Assembly: GCA_963778895.1 (NCBI GenBank)
Contig: CAVZVZ010000002.1
Span: 945,646 to 1,009,645 of the forward strand
Origin: CAVZVZ01 sp963778895
GTDB taxonomy: Bacteria; Actinomycetota; Acidimicrobiia; Acidimicrobiales; Acidimicrobilacustridaceae
Direction: 5' to 3'
Length of the DNA: 64,000 nucleotides
A model generated the notes under the pieces. The model worked only from the letters and a program-made list of their open reading frames with translations, searched no databases and was not told the DNA's origin. The translations under genes were made by a program, and so were the position numbers. Within the stretch, counting starts at the first letter, position 1, and every line of letters starts with the position of its first letter. Positions 55,231-63,044 of the stretch are shown here, one piece after another.

Positions 55231-55416
55231 GTGGGATCGCTCGAGCCGAAGTGATCGCGGCTCGGCCGATTTCTCGGCGAGCAAAAGTAATTGCGTGTGC
55301 TGAGAGCCCGGTCAGCCAAGGAAAACGTTGAAAAATGAACGGGATCCCCGGTTCGTCCGCGAAAATTCTCTGGAAGCGGGTTCCACTCCGCGGCCGAGTA
55401 GGGATATGGTGACTTT

Positions 55417-55511
55417 CACCAGGTTCCCGCCACCTGGTACCTGGCGACACGTCTGGGATCCGCCGCCCAGTGTCGCCCCGCCGGCGCCCTTCGGGGCGCC
55501 GGCCTCGTTTT
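55417..55511 (+). ncRNA. candidate small RNA with three hairpins
   Basis: Three successive stems: ACCAGGT/ACCTGGT (55418-55438), GGCGACA..CTGGG paired with CCCAG.TGTCGCC (55443-55477, 3-base bulge), and the terminator stem (55480-55503). TATGGT at 55405-55410 would start transcription at about 55417, just before hairpin 1. The loops are C-rich (TCCCGCC and ATCCGCCG), recalling the actinobacterial 6C RNA class, but neither has six C in a row. Nothing else was recognised in the 186 bases between nth and this element. Confidence 0.55.
55480..55511 (+). terminator. rho-independent terminator
   Basis: A perfect 10-bp GC stem, GCCGGCGCCC with GGGCGCCGGC, closed by a TTCG tetraloop and followed by CTCGTTTT. 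It is the clearest terminator in the window and ends the candidate small RNA (and possibly nth). Confidence 0.85.
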
Positions 55512-55559
55512 CGGATCAGGTCCCCGAATCGGGCCGATCGGCGAGGGCGTTTGCGCAGG

Positions 55560-55751
55560 TCAGTGCATCCGCTTGAGTACGTGATCCAAACGGCGCACCG
55601 CGATGCGCAGCGTGCGCTCGACCTCGAACAGGTCGGACGCGAGGCCTTCCTCCTGTTGCTTGTCGAGCGTGTCGGCCACACCCTCGACTCGGTCGGCGAG
55701 CTCGACGAGTGTCGTCGCAGCGGAGGAGAGGACGGCGTGTTCGGCTTCCAT
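55560..55751 (-). CDS. Small helical protein of unknown function
   Basis: About 63 aa, MEAEHAVLSSAATTLVELAD then VEGVADTLDKQQEEGLASDLFEVERTLRIAVRRLDHVL, with heptad-like spacing suggesting a coiled coil. ATG 55751 has CAGACT 7 bases upstream; GTG 55823 in frame is longer. Conserved family unknown. Confidence 0.55.
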   Translation of the reverse strand: MEAEHAVLSSAATTLVELADRVEGVADTLDKQQEEGLASDLFEVERTLRIAVRRLDHVLKRMH

Positions 55752-55861
55752 CGGCGACAGTCTGGCCGAGTCAAGGGTGGCGCGAGTCGCCGGCGCGCCC
55801 ACCCGTCGATGCGCGAAAGCCACATCGGGGCACGCGACGTCGACCGCTACGGTTGGCCGCC

Positions 55862-57148
55862 GTGCTCAACCGTTTGGACCTGCGCGGCGTCGACGACGTG
55901 CGCCCCTTGCTGCCGAGACCGCAGCAACGCGGCGACGAGCCCGTCGACGCGGTGCGCGCCATTCTCGCCGACGTACGCGAGCGGGGTGACGTCGCGCTGC
56001 GAGAGCTCACGGCGCGACTCGACGGTGTCGATCGATCCGATGTCCGCGTACCCCAGCAGGAGCTCGATGCGGCACTGGCCGCGGCGCCGACGGCGCTCGT
56101 CGACGCGCTGACGGTCGCTCGTGACGCGATCCGCGGTTTCCACGAGACCCAGGTGCGTCAGCCGCACCGCTACGAACGTGACGGCGTGGTGGTCGACGGT
56201 CGCTCGGTGCCGGTCGCGCGCGCGGGCATCTATGTGCCCGGCGGGCGCGGGGCGTATCCGTCCACGGTGTTGATGACCGTGGTGCCGGCACGTGTCGCCG
56301 GGGTGGACGAGATCGTGTTGTGCGTGCCGCCCGACCGCGAGACGGGAACCGTTGCTCCCGTGACCTTGGCGGCGGCCGCCCTGGCCGAGGTGGACGAGGT
56401 GTATGCGGTCGGGGGTGCACAGGCCATCGCCGCCATGGCCTACGGCACCGAGTCGATCGCTCCCGTCGACGTCATCGCCGGCCCGGGGAACATCTGGGTC
56501 GCGGTGGCCAAACGCGAGGTCGCCGGCTCGGTGGGTGTGGCCGCGGCCTTTGCCGGGCCGTCGGAGATCGTGGTCGTCGCCGACGATTCGACGCCGCCTC
56601 GGTTCGCCGCCATCGACGTGATCGTGCAGGCCGAGCACGGCCCCGATGGCCTGGCCTGGTTGATCACGTGGTCAGAAACGGCAGCCGACGCCATCGACGC
56701 TGCCATCGCCGAACTGGTCGTCGCGGCACCGCGGCGAACCGAGATCGAAGCGACCCTCGGCGCAAGTGGATGGCTGGCCTTGGTCGACGGTCCCGCGCAA
56801 GCGTTGACCGTGGCCAACCTGATCGCGCCCGAGCACCTGCAGTTGATGTCGTCTGACGCCCCCGATCTGGTGGAGCTCGTCCGCAACGCCGGAGCCGTGT
56901 TCTGCGGCCCGTTCGCGCCGGCATCGATCGGTGACTACGTCGCCGGGCCGAGCCACGTGCTGCCGACTCACGGCACGGCGCGTTTCGCCGGCGCGCTCAC
57001 GGTGAGCGACTTCGTGAAGGACATCCACACTATTTCGCTCGACCGCGCCGCGTTCGACAAGGTCGCTCCCTACGTCGAGACCTTGGCCGAAGCCGAGGGG
57101 TTCGACGCGCACGCCGAGTCGATCCGCGTGAGACGAGAAGCGACATGA
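55862..57148 (+). CDS. hisD: Histidinol dehydrogenase
   Basis: NAD-dependent enzyme performing the last two steps of histidine synthesis, 428 aa. VARAGIYVPGGRGAYPSTVLM, VGGAQAIAAMAYGTESI, VDVIAGPGNIWVAVAKR, VQAEHGPDG and LIAPEHLQL carry the zinc and catalytic residues. The frame is intact. GTG 55862 has TACGGT 8 bases upstream (55848-55853). First gene of the his operon. Confidence 0.96.
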   Translation: MLNRLDLRGVDDVRPLLPRPQQRGDEPVDAVRAILADVRERGDVALRELTARLDGVDRSDVRVPQQELDAALAAAPTALVDALTVARDAIRGFHETQVRQPHRYERDGVVVDGRSVPVARAGIYVPGGRGAYPSTVLMTVVPARVAGVDEIVLCVPPDRETGTVAPVTLAAAALAEVDEVYAVGGAQAIAAMAYGTESIAPVDVIAGPGNIWVAVAKREVAGSVGVAAAFAGPSEIVVVADDSTPPRFAAIDVIVQAEHGPDGLAWLITWSETAADAIDAAIAELVVAAPRRTEIEATLGASGWLALVDGPAQALTVANLIAPEHLQLMSSDAPDLVELVRNAGAVFCGPFAPASIGDYVAGPSHVLPTHGTARFAGALTVSDFVKDIHTISLDRAAFDKVAPYVETLAEAEGFDAHAESIRVRREAT

Positions 57149-58233
57149 GCCGACGCGAGACCACACCAGCCGTGCGCCCGCGCGACGACGTCGCGTTGAT
57201 GGAGGGTTACCACTCGCCTCAGGTCGATGTGGCGGTGCGCCTCAACACGAACGAGTCGCCATTTCCGCCGCCGGCCGAGTGGCAAGCACGGGTTACCGAG
57301 TCCGTGGCCGAGATCGATTGGCAGCGCTACCCCGATCGTGACGCCACTGAGTTGCGGGCGCGGATCGCCGATCTGCACGATGTCGCGCCCGAGCAGGTGT
57401 TCGCGGCCAACGGGTCGAACGAGGTGCTGCAGACGCTTCTGCTGGCGTACGGCGGTACCGGCCGCACGGCCGCGGTTTGGGAGCCGACCTACGCCTTGCA
57501 CTCGCACATCGCGCGCGTTGTCGGCACCGCCGTCGCGGTGGGCGAGCGGGCGCCGGACTTCTCGATCGATCTCGACGAGGTGCGCCGGGTGTTCACCGAA
57601 GCGGATCCGTCGGTCGCGTTCCTCTGCTCACCCAACAACCCGACCGGGATGGTCGACGACGACGCGACGATCCAGACCGTTCTCGAATGGACACGTGAAC
57701 ACGACGCGCTGCTGATCGTCGACGAGGCTTACGGACAGTTCGCGCCGCGATCGGCTCTGACGATGGTGAGCGACGATCTTCCGCTGGTCGTGACGCGCAC
57801 CTATTCCAAGACCTGGGCCATGGCGGCCGCTCGTCTCGGCTATCTCGTCGGGCCCCGATGGATTGTCGAGCAACTCGACAAGATCGTGCTGCCGTACCAC
57901 CTCGATGCCTTCACCCAGATCGCAGGGACCATCGCCCTCGACTACGTCACCGAGATGGAAGAACGAGTCGCGCACCTCGTCGAAGAACGCGGCCGGCTGG
58001 TGGCTCGGCTCTCTGAGCTTCCGGTCGACGTGTGGCCCTCCGGCGCGAACTTCGTGTTGTTCCGCCCGCAGCAGCGGGCGGGGGACGAAACCTGGCAGGC
58101 GCTGCTCGATCGGGGAGTCCTGGTGCGGAACTGTGCGTCGTGGCCTCGCCTCGAGGGGTGTCTACGGGTCACGATTGGGACCACCCCCGAAGATGATGCC
58201 TTTCTCGACGCCCTCACGGAGATCCTGCGATGA
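57145..58233 (+). CDS. hisC: Histidinol-phosphate aminotransferase
   Basis: PLP aminotransferase, 362 aa. LNTNESPFPPP, NGSNEVLQTLLLAYGG, LCSPNNPTGM and the PLP-lysine motif RTYSKTWAMAAARLGY are present. ATG 57145 overlaps the hisD stop by four bases and its own stop overlaps hisB likewise. The frame is intact. Confidence 0.95.
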   Translation: MSRRETTPAVRPRDDVALMEGYHSPQVDVAVRLNTNESPFPPPAEWQARVTESVAEIDWQRYPDRDATELRARIADLHDVAPEQVFAANGSNEVLQTLLLAYGGTGRTAAVWEPTYALHSHIARVVGTAVAVGERAPDFSIDLDEVRRVFTEADPSVAFLCSPNNPTGMVDDDATIQTVLEWTREHDALLIVDEAYGQFAPRSALTMVSDDLPLVVTRTYSKTWAMAAARLGYLVGPRWIVEQLDKIVLPYHLDAFTQIAGTIALDYVTEMEERVAHLVEERGRLVARLSELPVDVWPSGANFVLFRPQQRAGDETWQALLDRGVLVRNCASWPRLEGCLRVTIGTTPEDDAFLDALTEILR

Positions 58234-58841
58234 CGAGCCGCCCACAATCCTCTGAACGCGCTGCTGAGAAGAGCCGGTCGACCAAGGAGACCGAGATCAA
58301 GGTCGCGCTCACGCTCGACGGCTCGGGTGAGATCGACGTGAGCACCGGCATCCCGTTCTTCGACCACATGCTGAGCCAGCTCGGCCGGCACGGCGGGTTC
58401 GACCTGCTCGTCGCGGCCAAAGGTGATCTCGAGATCGACTCCCATCACACGGTCGAGGACGTCGGCATCGTGTTGGGTGAGGTGTTCCGTGAGGCGCTCG
58501 GCGACAAGGCGGGTGTGCGCCGGTTCGCATCGAACCGAGTACCGCTCGATGAAGCCCTCGTCGATGTGGCCCTCGACCTGTCCGGTCGGCCGTTCCTGCA
58601 CTACGAGATCGCGTTCCCCGGCGAGAAGATCCTCGGCGACCCGCCGTTCGACCCGCAGCTCGTCGAGGAGTTCTGGCGCGCCTTCGTCACGGCATCGGCG
58701 ATCACGCTGCACGTGACGCTGGTGCGCGGCAAGAACACGCACCACATCATCGAGGCGACGTTCAAAGCGGTTGCTCGCTCGTTGCGCGACGCGGTCACGG
58801 TCGAGGGCACGGGTGTGCCGTCGACCAAGGGCACCCTGTGA
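58230..58841 (+). CDS. hisB: Imidazoleglycerol-phosphate dehydratase
   Basis: Manganese enzyme of 203 aa. TGIPFFDHMLSQLGRHGGFDL, DSHHTVEDVGI, SGRPFLHYE and NTHHIIEATFKAVARSL are the metal-binding repeats. It is a single-function HisB without a phosphatase domain, as usual in actinobacteria. The frame is intact. Confidence 0.95.
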   Translation: MTSRPQSSERAAEKSRSTKETEIKVALTLDGSGEIDVSTGIPFFDHMLSQLGRHGGFDLLVAAKGDLEIDSHHTVEDVGIVLGEVFREALGDKAGVRRFASNRVPLDEALVDVALDLSGRPFLHYEIAFPGEKILGDPPFDPQLVEEFWRAFVTASAITLHVTLVRGKNTHHIIEATFKAVARSLRDAVTVEGTGVPSTKGTL

Positions 58842-58854
58842 CCCGGACCTCGCG

Positions 58855-59472
58855 ATGACACTGGTCGCCGTGCTCGACTACGGCATCGGCAACCTCCGCT
58901 CGGCGCAGAAAGCGCTGCAGCACGTCGGTGCCGACGCGCGCCTCACGGCCGATCCGGCCGTCATCGGCGATGCCGCCGCCGTCGTTCTCCCCGGGGTGGG
59001 CGCGTTCGGTCGCTGCATGGACGCGCTCGAACGCACGGGGCTCGATCGGGTCGCACGCGACGTGGTGGCTCGGGGCACGCCGTTCCTCGGCATCTGCGTC
59101 GGAATGCAGCTGCTGTACGAGAACTCCGAGGAGACACCCGGCCGGGACGGGCTCGGGATCCTGCCCGGCACGGTGCGGCTATTGCCCGACGGCGTGAAGC
59201 GGCCGCAGATGCAGTGGAACGTGCTCGAGGTGACCCAGCCCGTGCCCGTGTTCTCGGGTCTGCCCGCCGAGCCGTGGGTGTACTTCGTGCACTCGTACGC
59301 ACCCGATGACCACGCCCACGCGATCGGCGTGTGCGACTACGGCGGCAAGGTCGTGGCCGCGGTCCAGCGTGACAATGTGACGGCCATGCAGTTCCACCCG
59401 GAGAAGTCCGGTGTGGTCGGCTTGCAGATACTGGACAACTTCGTGCGCACTGTCACGGCCGCGGACGGATAG
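58855..59472 (+). CDS. hisH: Imidazole glycerol phosphate synthase glutaminase subunit
   Basis: Glutaminase of 205 aa feeding ammonia to HisF. VLDYGIGNLRS, LPGVGAFG, the nucleophile in LGICVGMQLLY (Cys81) and MQFHPEKSG with the His of the triad. ATG 58855 lies 13 bases after hisB. Confidence 0.95.
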   Translation: MTLVAVLDYGIGNLRSAQKALQHVGADARLTADPAVIGDAAAVVLPGVGAFGRCMDALERTGLDRVARDVVARGTPFLGICVGMQLLYENSEETPGRDGLGILPGTVRLLPDGVKRPQMQWNVLEVTQPVPVFSGLPAEPWVYFVHSYAPDDHAHAIGVCDYGGKVVAAVQRDNVTAMQFHPEKSGVVGLQILDNFVRTVTAADG

Positions 59473-59477
59473 CGCTC

Positions 59478-60206
59478 ATGGATCTTTACCCGGCTATCGA
59501 CGTGTTGGGCGGACGCTGCGTTCGTCTGTACCAGGGTGACTACGACCGCGAGACCGTCTATCACGACGATCCGGTCGAACAGGCAGTTGCGTTTGCGGCC
59601 GCGGGCGCAACATGGATCCACGTGGTGGACCTCGATGCGGCCCGCACCGGTGACCCGGTGAATCGATCGGTCATCGCTGACATCGCTGCCGGGGTCGACG
59701 TGCCCGTGCAGACGGGTGGAGGGGTGCGGGACGAGGCGGCGGCCGAGGCGCTCTTCGAGGCGGGTGTGGCGCGCGTTGTGCTCGGGACGGCCGCGCTCGA
59801 ACAGCCGGCCCTCGTGCACCGCCTGGCGAAGACCCGACCGATCGCGGTCGGTCTCGACGAGCGGGACGGCGAGATCGCCGTTCGCGGTTGGGAGCGCGGC
59901 TCGGGCCGAACCGCACACGATCTGATCAAGGAGTTCGAGGACGCAGGCGTCGCGGCGTTCGTCGTGACCGAGATCGGGCGGGACGGCACGCTCGAAGGTC
60001 CCGACGTCGAAGGCCTGAGCGCGGTCCTGGCGGCCACCAAGGTCCCGGTGATCGCATCCGGCGGGGTTGGTGCGCTGGCCGACCTCCACACGCTTGCTGC
60101 GCTGCGCTCGGGCGGGCGCAGTCTCGGCGGGGTGATCGTGGGTCGGGCTCTCTACGAGGGCACGATCGACATCGATGCCGCGCTCCGGGCCGTTGCGTCG
60201 AAGTAG
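59478..60206 (+). CDS. hisA: ProFAR isomerase HisA (possibly bifunctional PriA)
   Basis: TIM-barrel isomerase of 242 aa. YPAIDVLGGRCVRLYQGDYDRETVY, VDLDAARTGDPVN, TGGGVRD, VTEIGRDGTLEGPD and ASGGVGALAD are present. In actinobacteria this protein often also replaces TrpF (PriA). Whether it does here depends on a separate trpF elsewhere, which the window cannot show. Confidence 0.94.
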   Translation: MDLYPAIDVLGGRCVRLYQGDYDRETVYHDDPVEQAVAFAAAGATWIHVVDLDAARTGDPVNRSVIADIAAGVDVPVQTGGGVRDEAAAEALFEAGVARVVLGTAALEQPALVHRLAKTRPIAVGLDERDGEIAVRGWERGSGRTAHDLIKEFEDAGVAAFVVTEIGRDGTLEGPDVEGLSAVLAATKVPVIASGGVGALADLHTLAALRSGGRSLGGVIVGRALYEGTIDIDAALRAVASK

Positions 60207-60686
60207 ATGGCAACGCGCAACAACCTTCGCCGGCTGACGATCTTCGTCTGGTTCATCGGCGCCTTGGGATTGCTCCAAGCCGTTGGGTCGGTCTTCGCGG
60301 CGACGAGCGTCGATCCGGCATCCCCGGGCGTGCAGCTCGCGGTGGCGGCGGGTGTGGCGTTGGTGGGTGCGAGCACCGTCGCGGCCCGATCTCGATTCTT
60401 GCGTCGACCGTGGCGGGTCGACGACGAGCACGCGGTGGCCGTGGACTTCTCCGTGCGGGTGATCGTGCAGGTGATCCTGGCGTTGGGTGCAGCGAACGTG
60501 GCCTACGCCGGCGCCATCCTCACGGGCGCCCCGTGGATGGTTGCGCTGGGGCTGGTGTTCTTCTTGCCGCCGCTCGCGGCAGCCCTACCTAGTCGGCGCA
60601 ATGTGCGCCGCGTGCAGACCGAGTTGGCCGACGGCGGCTGCGGGTTCGACCTGGTCGAGTCGCTGCAGTCCGGCGATACGGTGTGA
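60207..60686 (+). CDS. Membrane protein inside the his operon
   Basis: A 159-aa protein with four hydrophobic segments (LTIFVWFIGALGLLQAVGSVF, LAVAAGVALVGASTVAA, VIVQVILALGAANVAYAG, MVALGLVFFLPPLAAAL). I recognise no family. It begins directly after the hisA stop and ends by overlapping hisF, so it is co-transcribed. A role in histidine synthesis is not implied by the sequence. Confidence 0.8.
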   Translation: MATRNNLRRLTIFVWFIGALGLLQAVGSVFAATSVDPASPGVQLAVAAGVALVGASTVAARSRFLRRPWRVDDEHAVAVDFSVRVIVQVILALGAANVAYAGAILTGAPWMVALGLVFFLPPLAAALPSRRNVRRVQTELADGGCGFDLVESLQSGDTV

Positions 60687-61475
60687 CGATGCGCGCGGCC
60701 CGCATCATCCCCTGTCTCGATGTGGATGCCGGCCGCGTGGTCAAGGGCGTGAACTTCGTCGATCTGCGTGACGCGGGCGACCCGGTGGAGTTGGCGGCGC
60801 GCTACGACCGGGAGGGCGCCGACGAGTTGGTGTTCCTCGACATCACAGCATCGAGCGACGATCGCGAGACCATCGTTGACGTCGTCCGACGCACGGCGGA
60901 GGAGGTGTTCATCCCCTTCACGATCGGTGGCGGTATTCGCACCGTTGACGACGCGAGGGCGTTGTTGCGCGCCGGGGCCGACAAGGTGTCGGTCAACACC
61001 GCCGCGGTGCAGCGGCCGGAGTTGGTGAGCGAGATCGCGACCGAGTTCGGCAGTCAGTGCGCGGTGGTGGCCATCGACGCCCGCCGGTCGGACGATGCAT
61101 CGCTCAACAGTGGGTTCGAGGTGTACGTCCACGGCGGTCGCACGCCGACGGGGCTCGACGCCGTGGCGTGGGCCCAACGAGCCGAGGCATTGGGCGCGGG
61201 TGAGATCCTGTTGACGTCGATGGATCGTGACGGCACCAAGGATGGTTTCGACTTGCCCCTCACCCGCGCCATCTCCGATGCGGTGACGATCCCGGTGATC
61301 GCCAGCGGTGGCGTGGGGGAGCTCGAGCACTTGGTGGATGGCGTGGTCGAGGGCCACGCCGACGCCGTGCTTGGCGGCTTCGATCTTTCACTTCGGCGAG
61401 CACACCGTGGGCGAGGCCAAGGCGTACATGAGCGACCACGGGGTCGTCGTCCGGCCTCTGAGCGTTCGCCGCTAG
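60683..61475 (+). CDS. hisF: Imidazole glycerol phosphate synthase cyclase subunit, one frameshift near the end
   Basis: TIM-barrel cyclase of about 260 aa. RIIPCLDVDAGRVVKGVNFVDL, FTIGGGIRTVDDARALL, GADKVSVNTAAV, LLTSMDRDGTKDGFDL and VIASGGVGELEHL are present. A frame change near 61372 restores the end SIFHFGEHTVGEAKAYM. GTG 60683 overlaps the preceding stop by four bases; ATG 60689 is also possible. Confidence 0.94.
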
Positions 61476-61491
61476 GCGGACGCTCCAATGG

Positions 61492-61505
61492 ACAGAGCGC
61501 TCTGT
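61492..61505. terminator. short palindrome after hisF
   Basis: ACAGAGCGCTCTGT is a perfect 14-base palindrome 16 bases past hisF, followed by TT. It may end the his operon. The stem is short, so confidence is low. Confidence 0.3.
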
Positions 61506-61581
61506 TTGCGCAGGCGGAGCCTCCCGCAACGAACAGTTCACCGCGCGCCGGGTCCAGCTATACGCGCATCCTCGTAACCGT

Positions 61582-62259
61582 TCAGGCGAGTTCGCGTACG
61601 AACGCGACGAGCGCGATCGCGACTTTGGCCGTGCGGCCAACCAAGAAGTGATCGGCCCCGGCCACGACGTCGACAGTGGTGTTCACCCAAGTGCTGGTGG
61701 CCTCGCGGGCGCTGTCGGGCGGGCGGAACATGTCGTGCTCGGGCACCTCGATGTGCTTCGGGCGCGGGTCGTTCGCGACGACGAACTGGTCGGCCGCCAG
61801 CACGCGCAGCGGTGGTGCGATCAGGAACCAGCCTGCGAGTCGGTCATCGAGAACGGAGGCCGATACGTCGGCGCCGAAGGACCAGCCCGCGAGTACGAGC
61901 GGTTCCGCCGGGGTGGCGGCACGTAGGCGGTCGATGGCGGCGATCATGTCGAGGCGCTCGTCGACCCCGCCGCCGTAGGTGCCTTCGGAACCCTCGACGC
62001 CCCGAAAGTTGAACCGCAAGGTGGCGATGCCCTCGTCGGGGAGCGCGCGGAAGAGTTCGCTGGTCACCAGCGATCGCATGGAGCCGCCCTGTTGGGGATG
62101 GGGGTGCGCCAGGACGACGGCGCCGGTGGGAGAGTCGGGCACGGCGAGCTCGGCCTCGAGCGCCAGACCGTCGGTCGTGCGGCAGGTGGCGCCTTCGACG
62201 GTGGTCGCTCCAGCTGCGGTGCCTCGACCCATGGACTCAGGGCCCGGTGCGTCGGCCAT
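61582..62259 (-). CDS. Alpha/beta hydrolase (dienelactone hydrolase-like)
   Basis: A 225-aa hydrolase. VVLAHPHPQQGGSM, LRFNFRGVEGSEG, nucleophile motif LAGWSFGAD and GADHFLVGR with the His. Related to small esterases (YqiA/DUF-type alpha/beta). The substrate is unknown. ATG 62259 has TACCGT 8 bases upstream (62273-62268). It shares a 24-bp gap with the GroES-like gene. Confidence 0.85.
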   Translation of the reverse strand: MADAPGPESMGRGTAAGATTVEGATCRTTDGLALEAELAVPDSPTGAVVLAHPHPQQGGSMRSLVTSELFRALPDEGIATLRFNFRGVEGSEGTYGGGVDERLDMIAAIDRLRAATPAEPLVLAGWSFGADVSASVLDDRLAGWFLIAPPLRVLAADQFVVANDPRPKHIEVPEHDMFRPPDSAREATSTWVNTTVDVVAGADHFLVGRTAKVAIALVAFVRELA

Positions 62260-62267
62260 GTCCGGAG

Positions 62268-62277
62268 ACGGTACCTT
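62268..62277. promoter_or_regulatory. overlapping divergent -10 boxes of hydrolase and groES-like gene
   Basis: ACGGTACCTT holds TACCGT on the minus strand (8 bases from ATG 62259) and TACCTT on the plus strand (6 bases from GTG 62284). They share TA at 62272-62273 inside a 24-bp gap, the same geometry as menH/menD. Confidence 0.6.
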
Positions 62278-62283
62278 CGGCTT

Positions 62284-62625
62284 GTGCCCGACCCCGCTCC
62301 GTCCGACGGTCAGAAGCTCCCGATCAAGATGCTGAACGATCGCATCCTGGTGAACATGGGCGGCCCCGAGGGCGAGCGTCGATCGACCGGAGGCATTCTC
62401 ATCCCGGCTACGGCGCAGATGGGCAAGCGCCTGACGTGGGCCGAGGTCGTGGCGGTGGGCCCCAACGTGCGGAACATGGAGCCCGGCGATCACGTGCTGT
62501 TCAACCCGGAAGACCGATACGAGGTCGAGGTCCGCGGCGAGGACTACATCATCCTTCGCGAACGCGACATCCACGCCGTGGCTGCCGACCGCCTGGCCGA
62601 AGGCAGTACCGGGCTCTACCTCTGA
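62284..62625 (+). CDS. GroES-like co-chaperonin
   Basis: A 113-aa GroES-fold protein: KMLNDRILVNMGGPEGERRSTGGILIP, a mobile-loop-like segment, WAEVVAVGPNVRNMEPGDHVLFN and EDYIILRERDIHAV. It is slightly longer than GroES and not beside groEL, so it may be an accessory co-chaperonin. GTG 62284 has TACCTT 6 bases upstream. Confidence 0.8.
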   Translation: MPDPAPSDGQKLPIKMLNDRILVNMGGPEGERRSTGGILIPATAQMGKRLTWAEVVAVGPNVRNMEPGDHVLFNPEDRYEVEVRGEDYIILRERDIHAVAADRLAEGSTGLYL

Positions 62626-62643
62626 ACGGCTGAACCCGTTAGG

Positions 62644-62660
62644 GGCCCGCGGACCGGGCC
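62644..62660 (+). terminator. hairpin after the GroES-like gene
   Basis: GGCCCG (62644-62649) and CGGGCC (62655-62660) pair around a 5-base loop. There is no T tract. It overlaps the upstream region of hisI. Confidence 0.25.
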
Positions 62661-62676
62661 GATAGCCTGACGAGCC

Positions 62677-63042
62677 ATGCCCGTGACGACTCCGATACCG
62701 GTGATCGACGACCAGTTGGAGGCCGTCACCTTCAACGCCGACGGCCTCGTGCCGGCGATCGTGCAGGAGGTCGGTACCGGTCGCGTGCTGATGATGGCGT
62801 GGATGAACGACGACTCGCTGCGCCGAACCCTCGAGACCGGGCGCACCTGGTTCTGGAGCCGATCCCGCCAGGAGTACTGGTGCAAGGGCGAGACATCGGG
62901 CGATCGTCAGTACGTGCGCGAGGCCTACTACGACTGCGACGGCGACACCTTGCTGTTCGTCGTCGAACAAGAGGGCAACGGGGCCTGCCACACGGGCAAC
63001 TACTCGTGCTTCTTCCGCGCGTTCGGGCCGAGTTCCGACTGA
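62677..63042 (+). CDS. hisI: Phosphoribosyl-AMP cyclohydrolase
   Basis: Zinc enzyme of 121 aa opening the purine ring in histidine synthesis. VLMMAWMNDDSLRRTLETG, TWFWSRSRQEYWCKGETSG, YYDCDGDTLLFVVEQEG and ACHTG carry the metal cysteines. No HisE domain is fused. ATG 62677 has TAGCCT 8 bases upstream (62663-62668). trpE starts two bases after its stop. Confidence 0.95.
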   Translation: MPVTTPIPVIDDQLEAVTFNADGLVPAIVQEVGTGRVLMMAWMNDDSLRRTLETGRTWFWSRSRQEYWCKGETSGDRQYVREAYYDCDGDTLLFVVEQEGNGACHTGNYSCFFRAFGPSSD

Positions 63043-63044
63043 AC

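Noticed and set aside
55231..55416. tRNA, SRP RNA or riboswitch upstream of the candidate small RNA
   Set aside because: GGTTC-like and CTGAGA-like words occur but no cloverleaf, SRP core or riboswitch consensus could be built.
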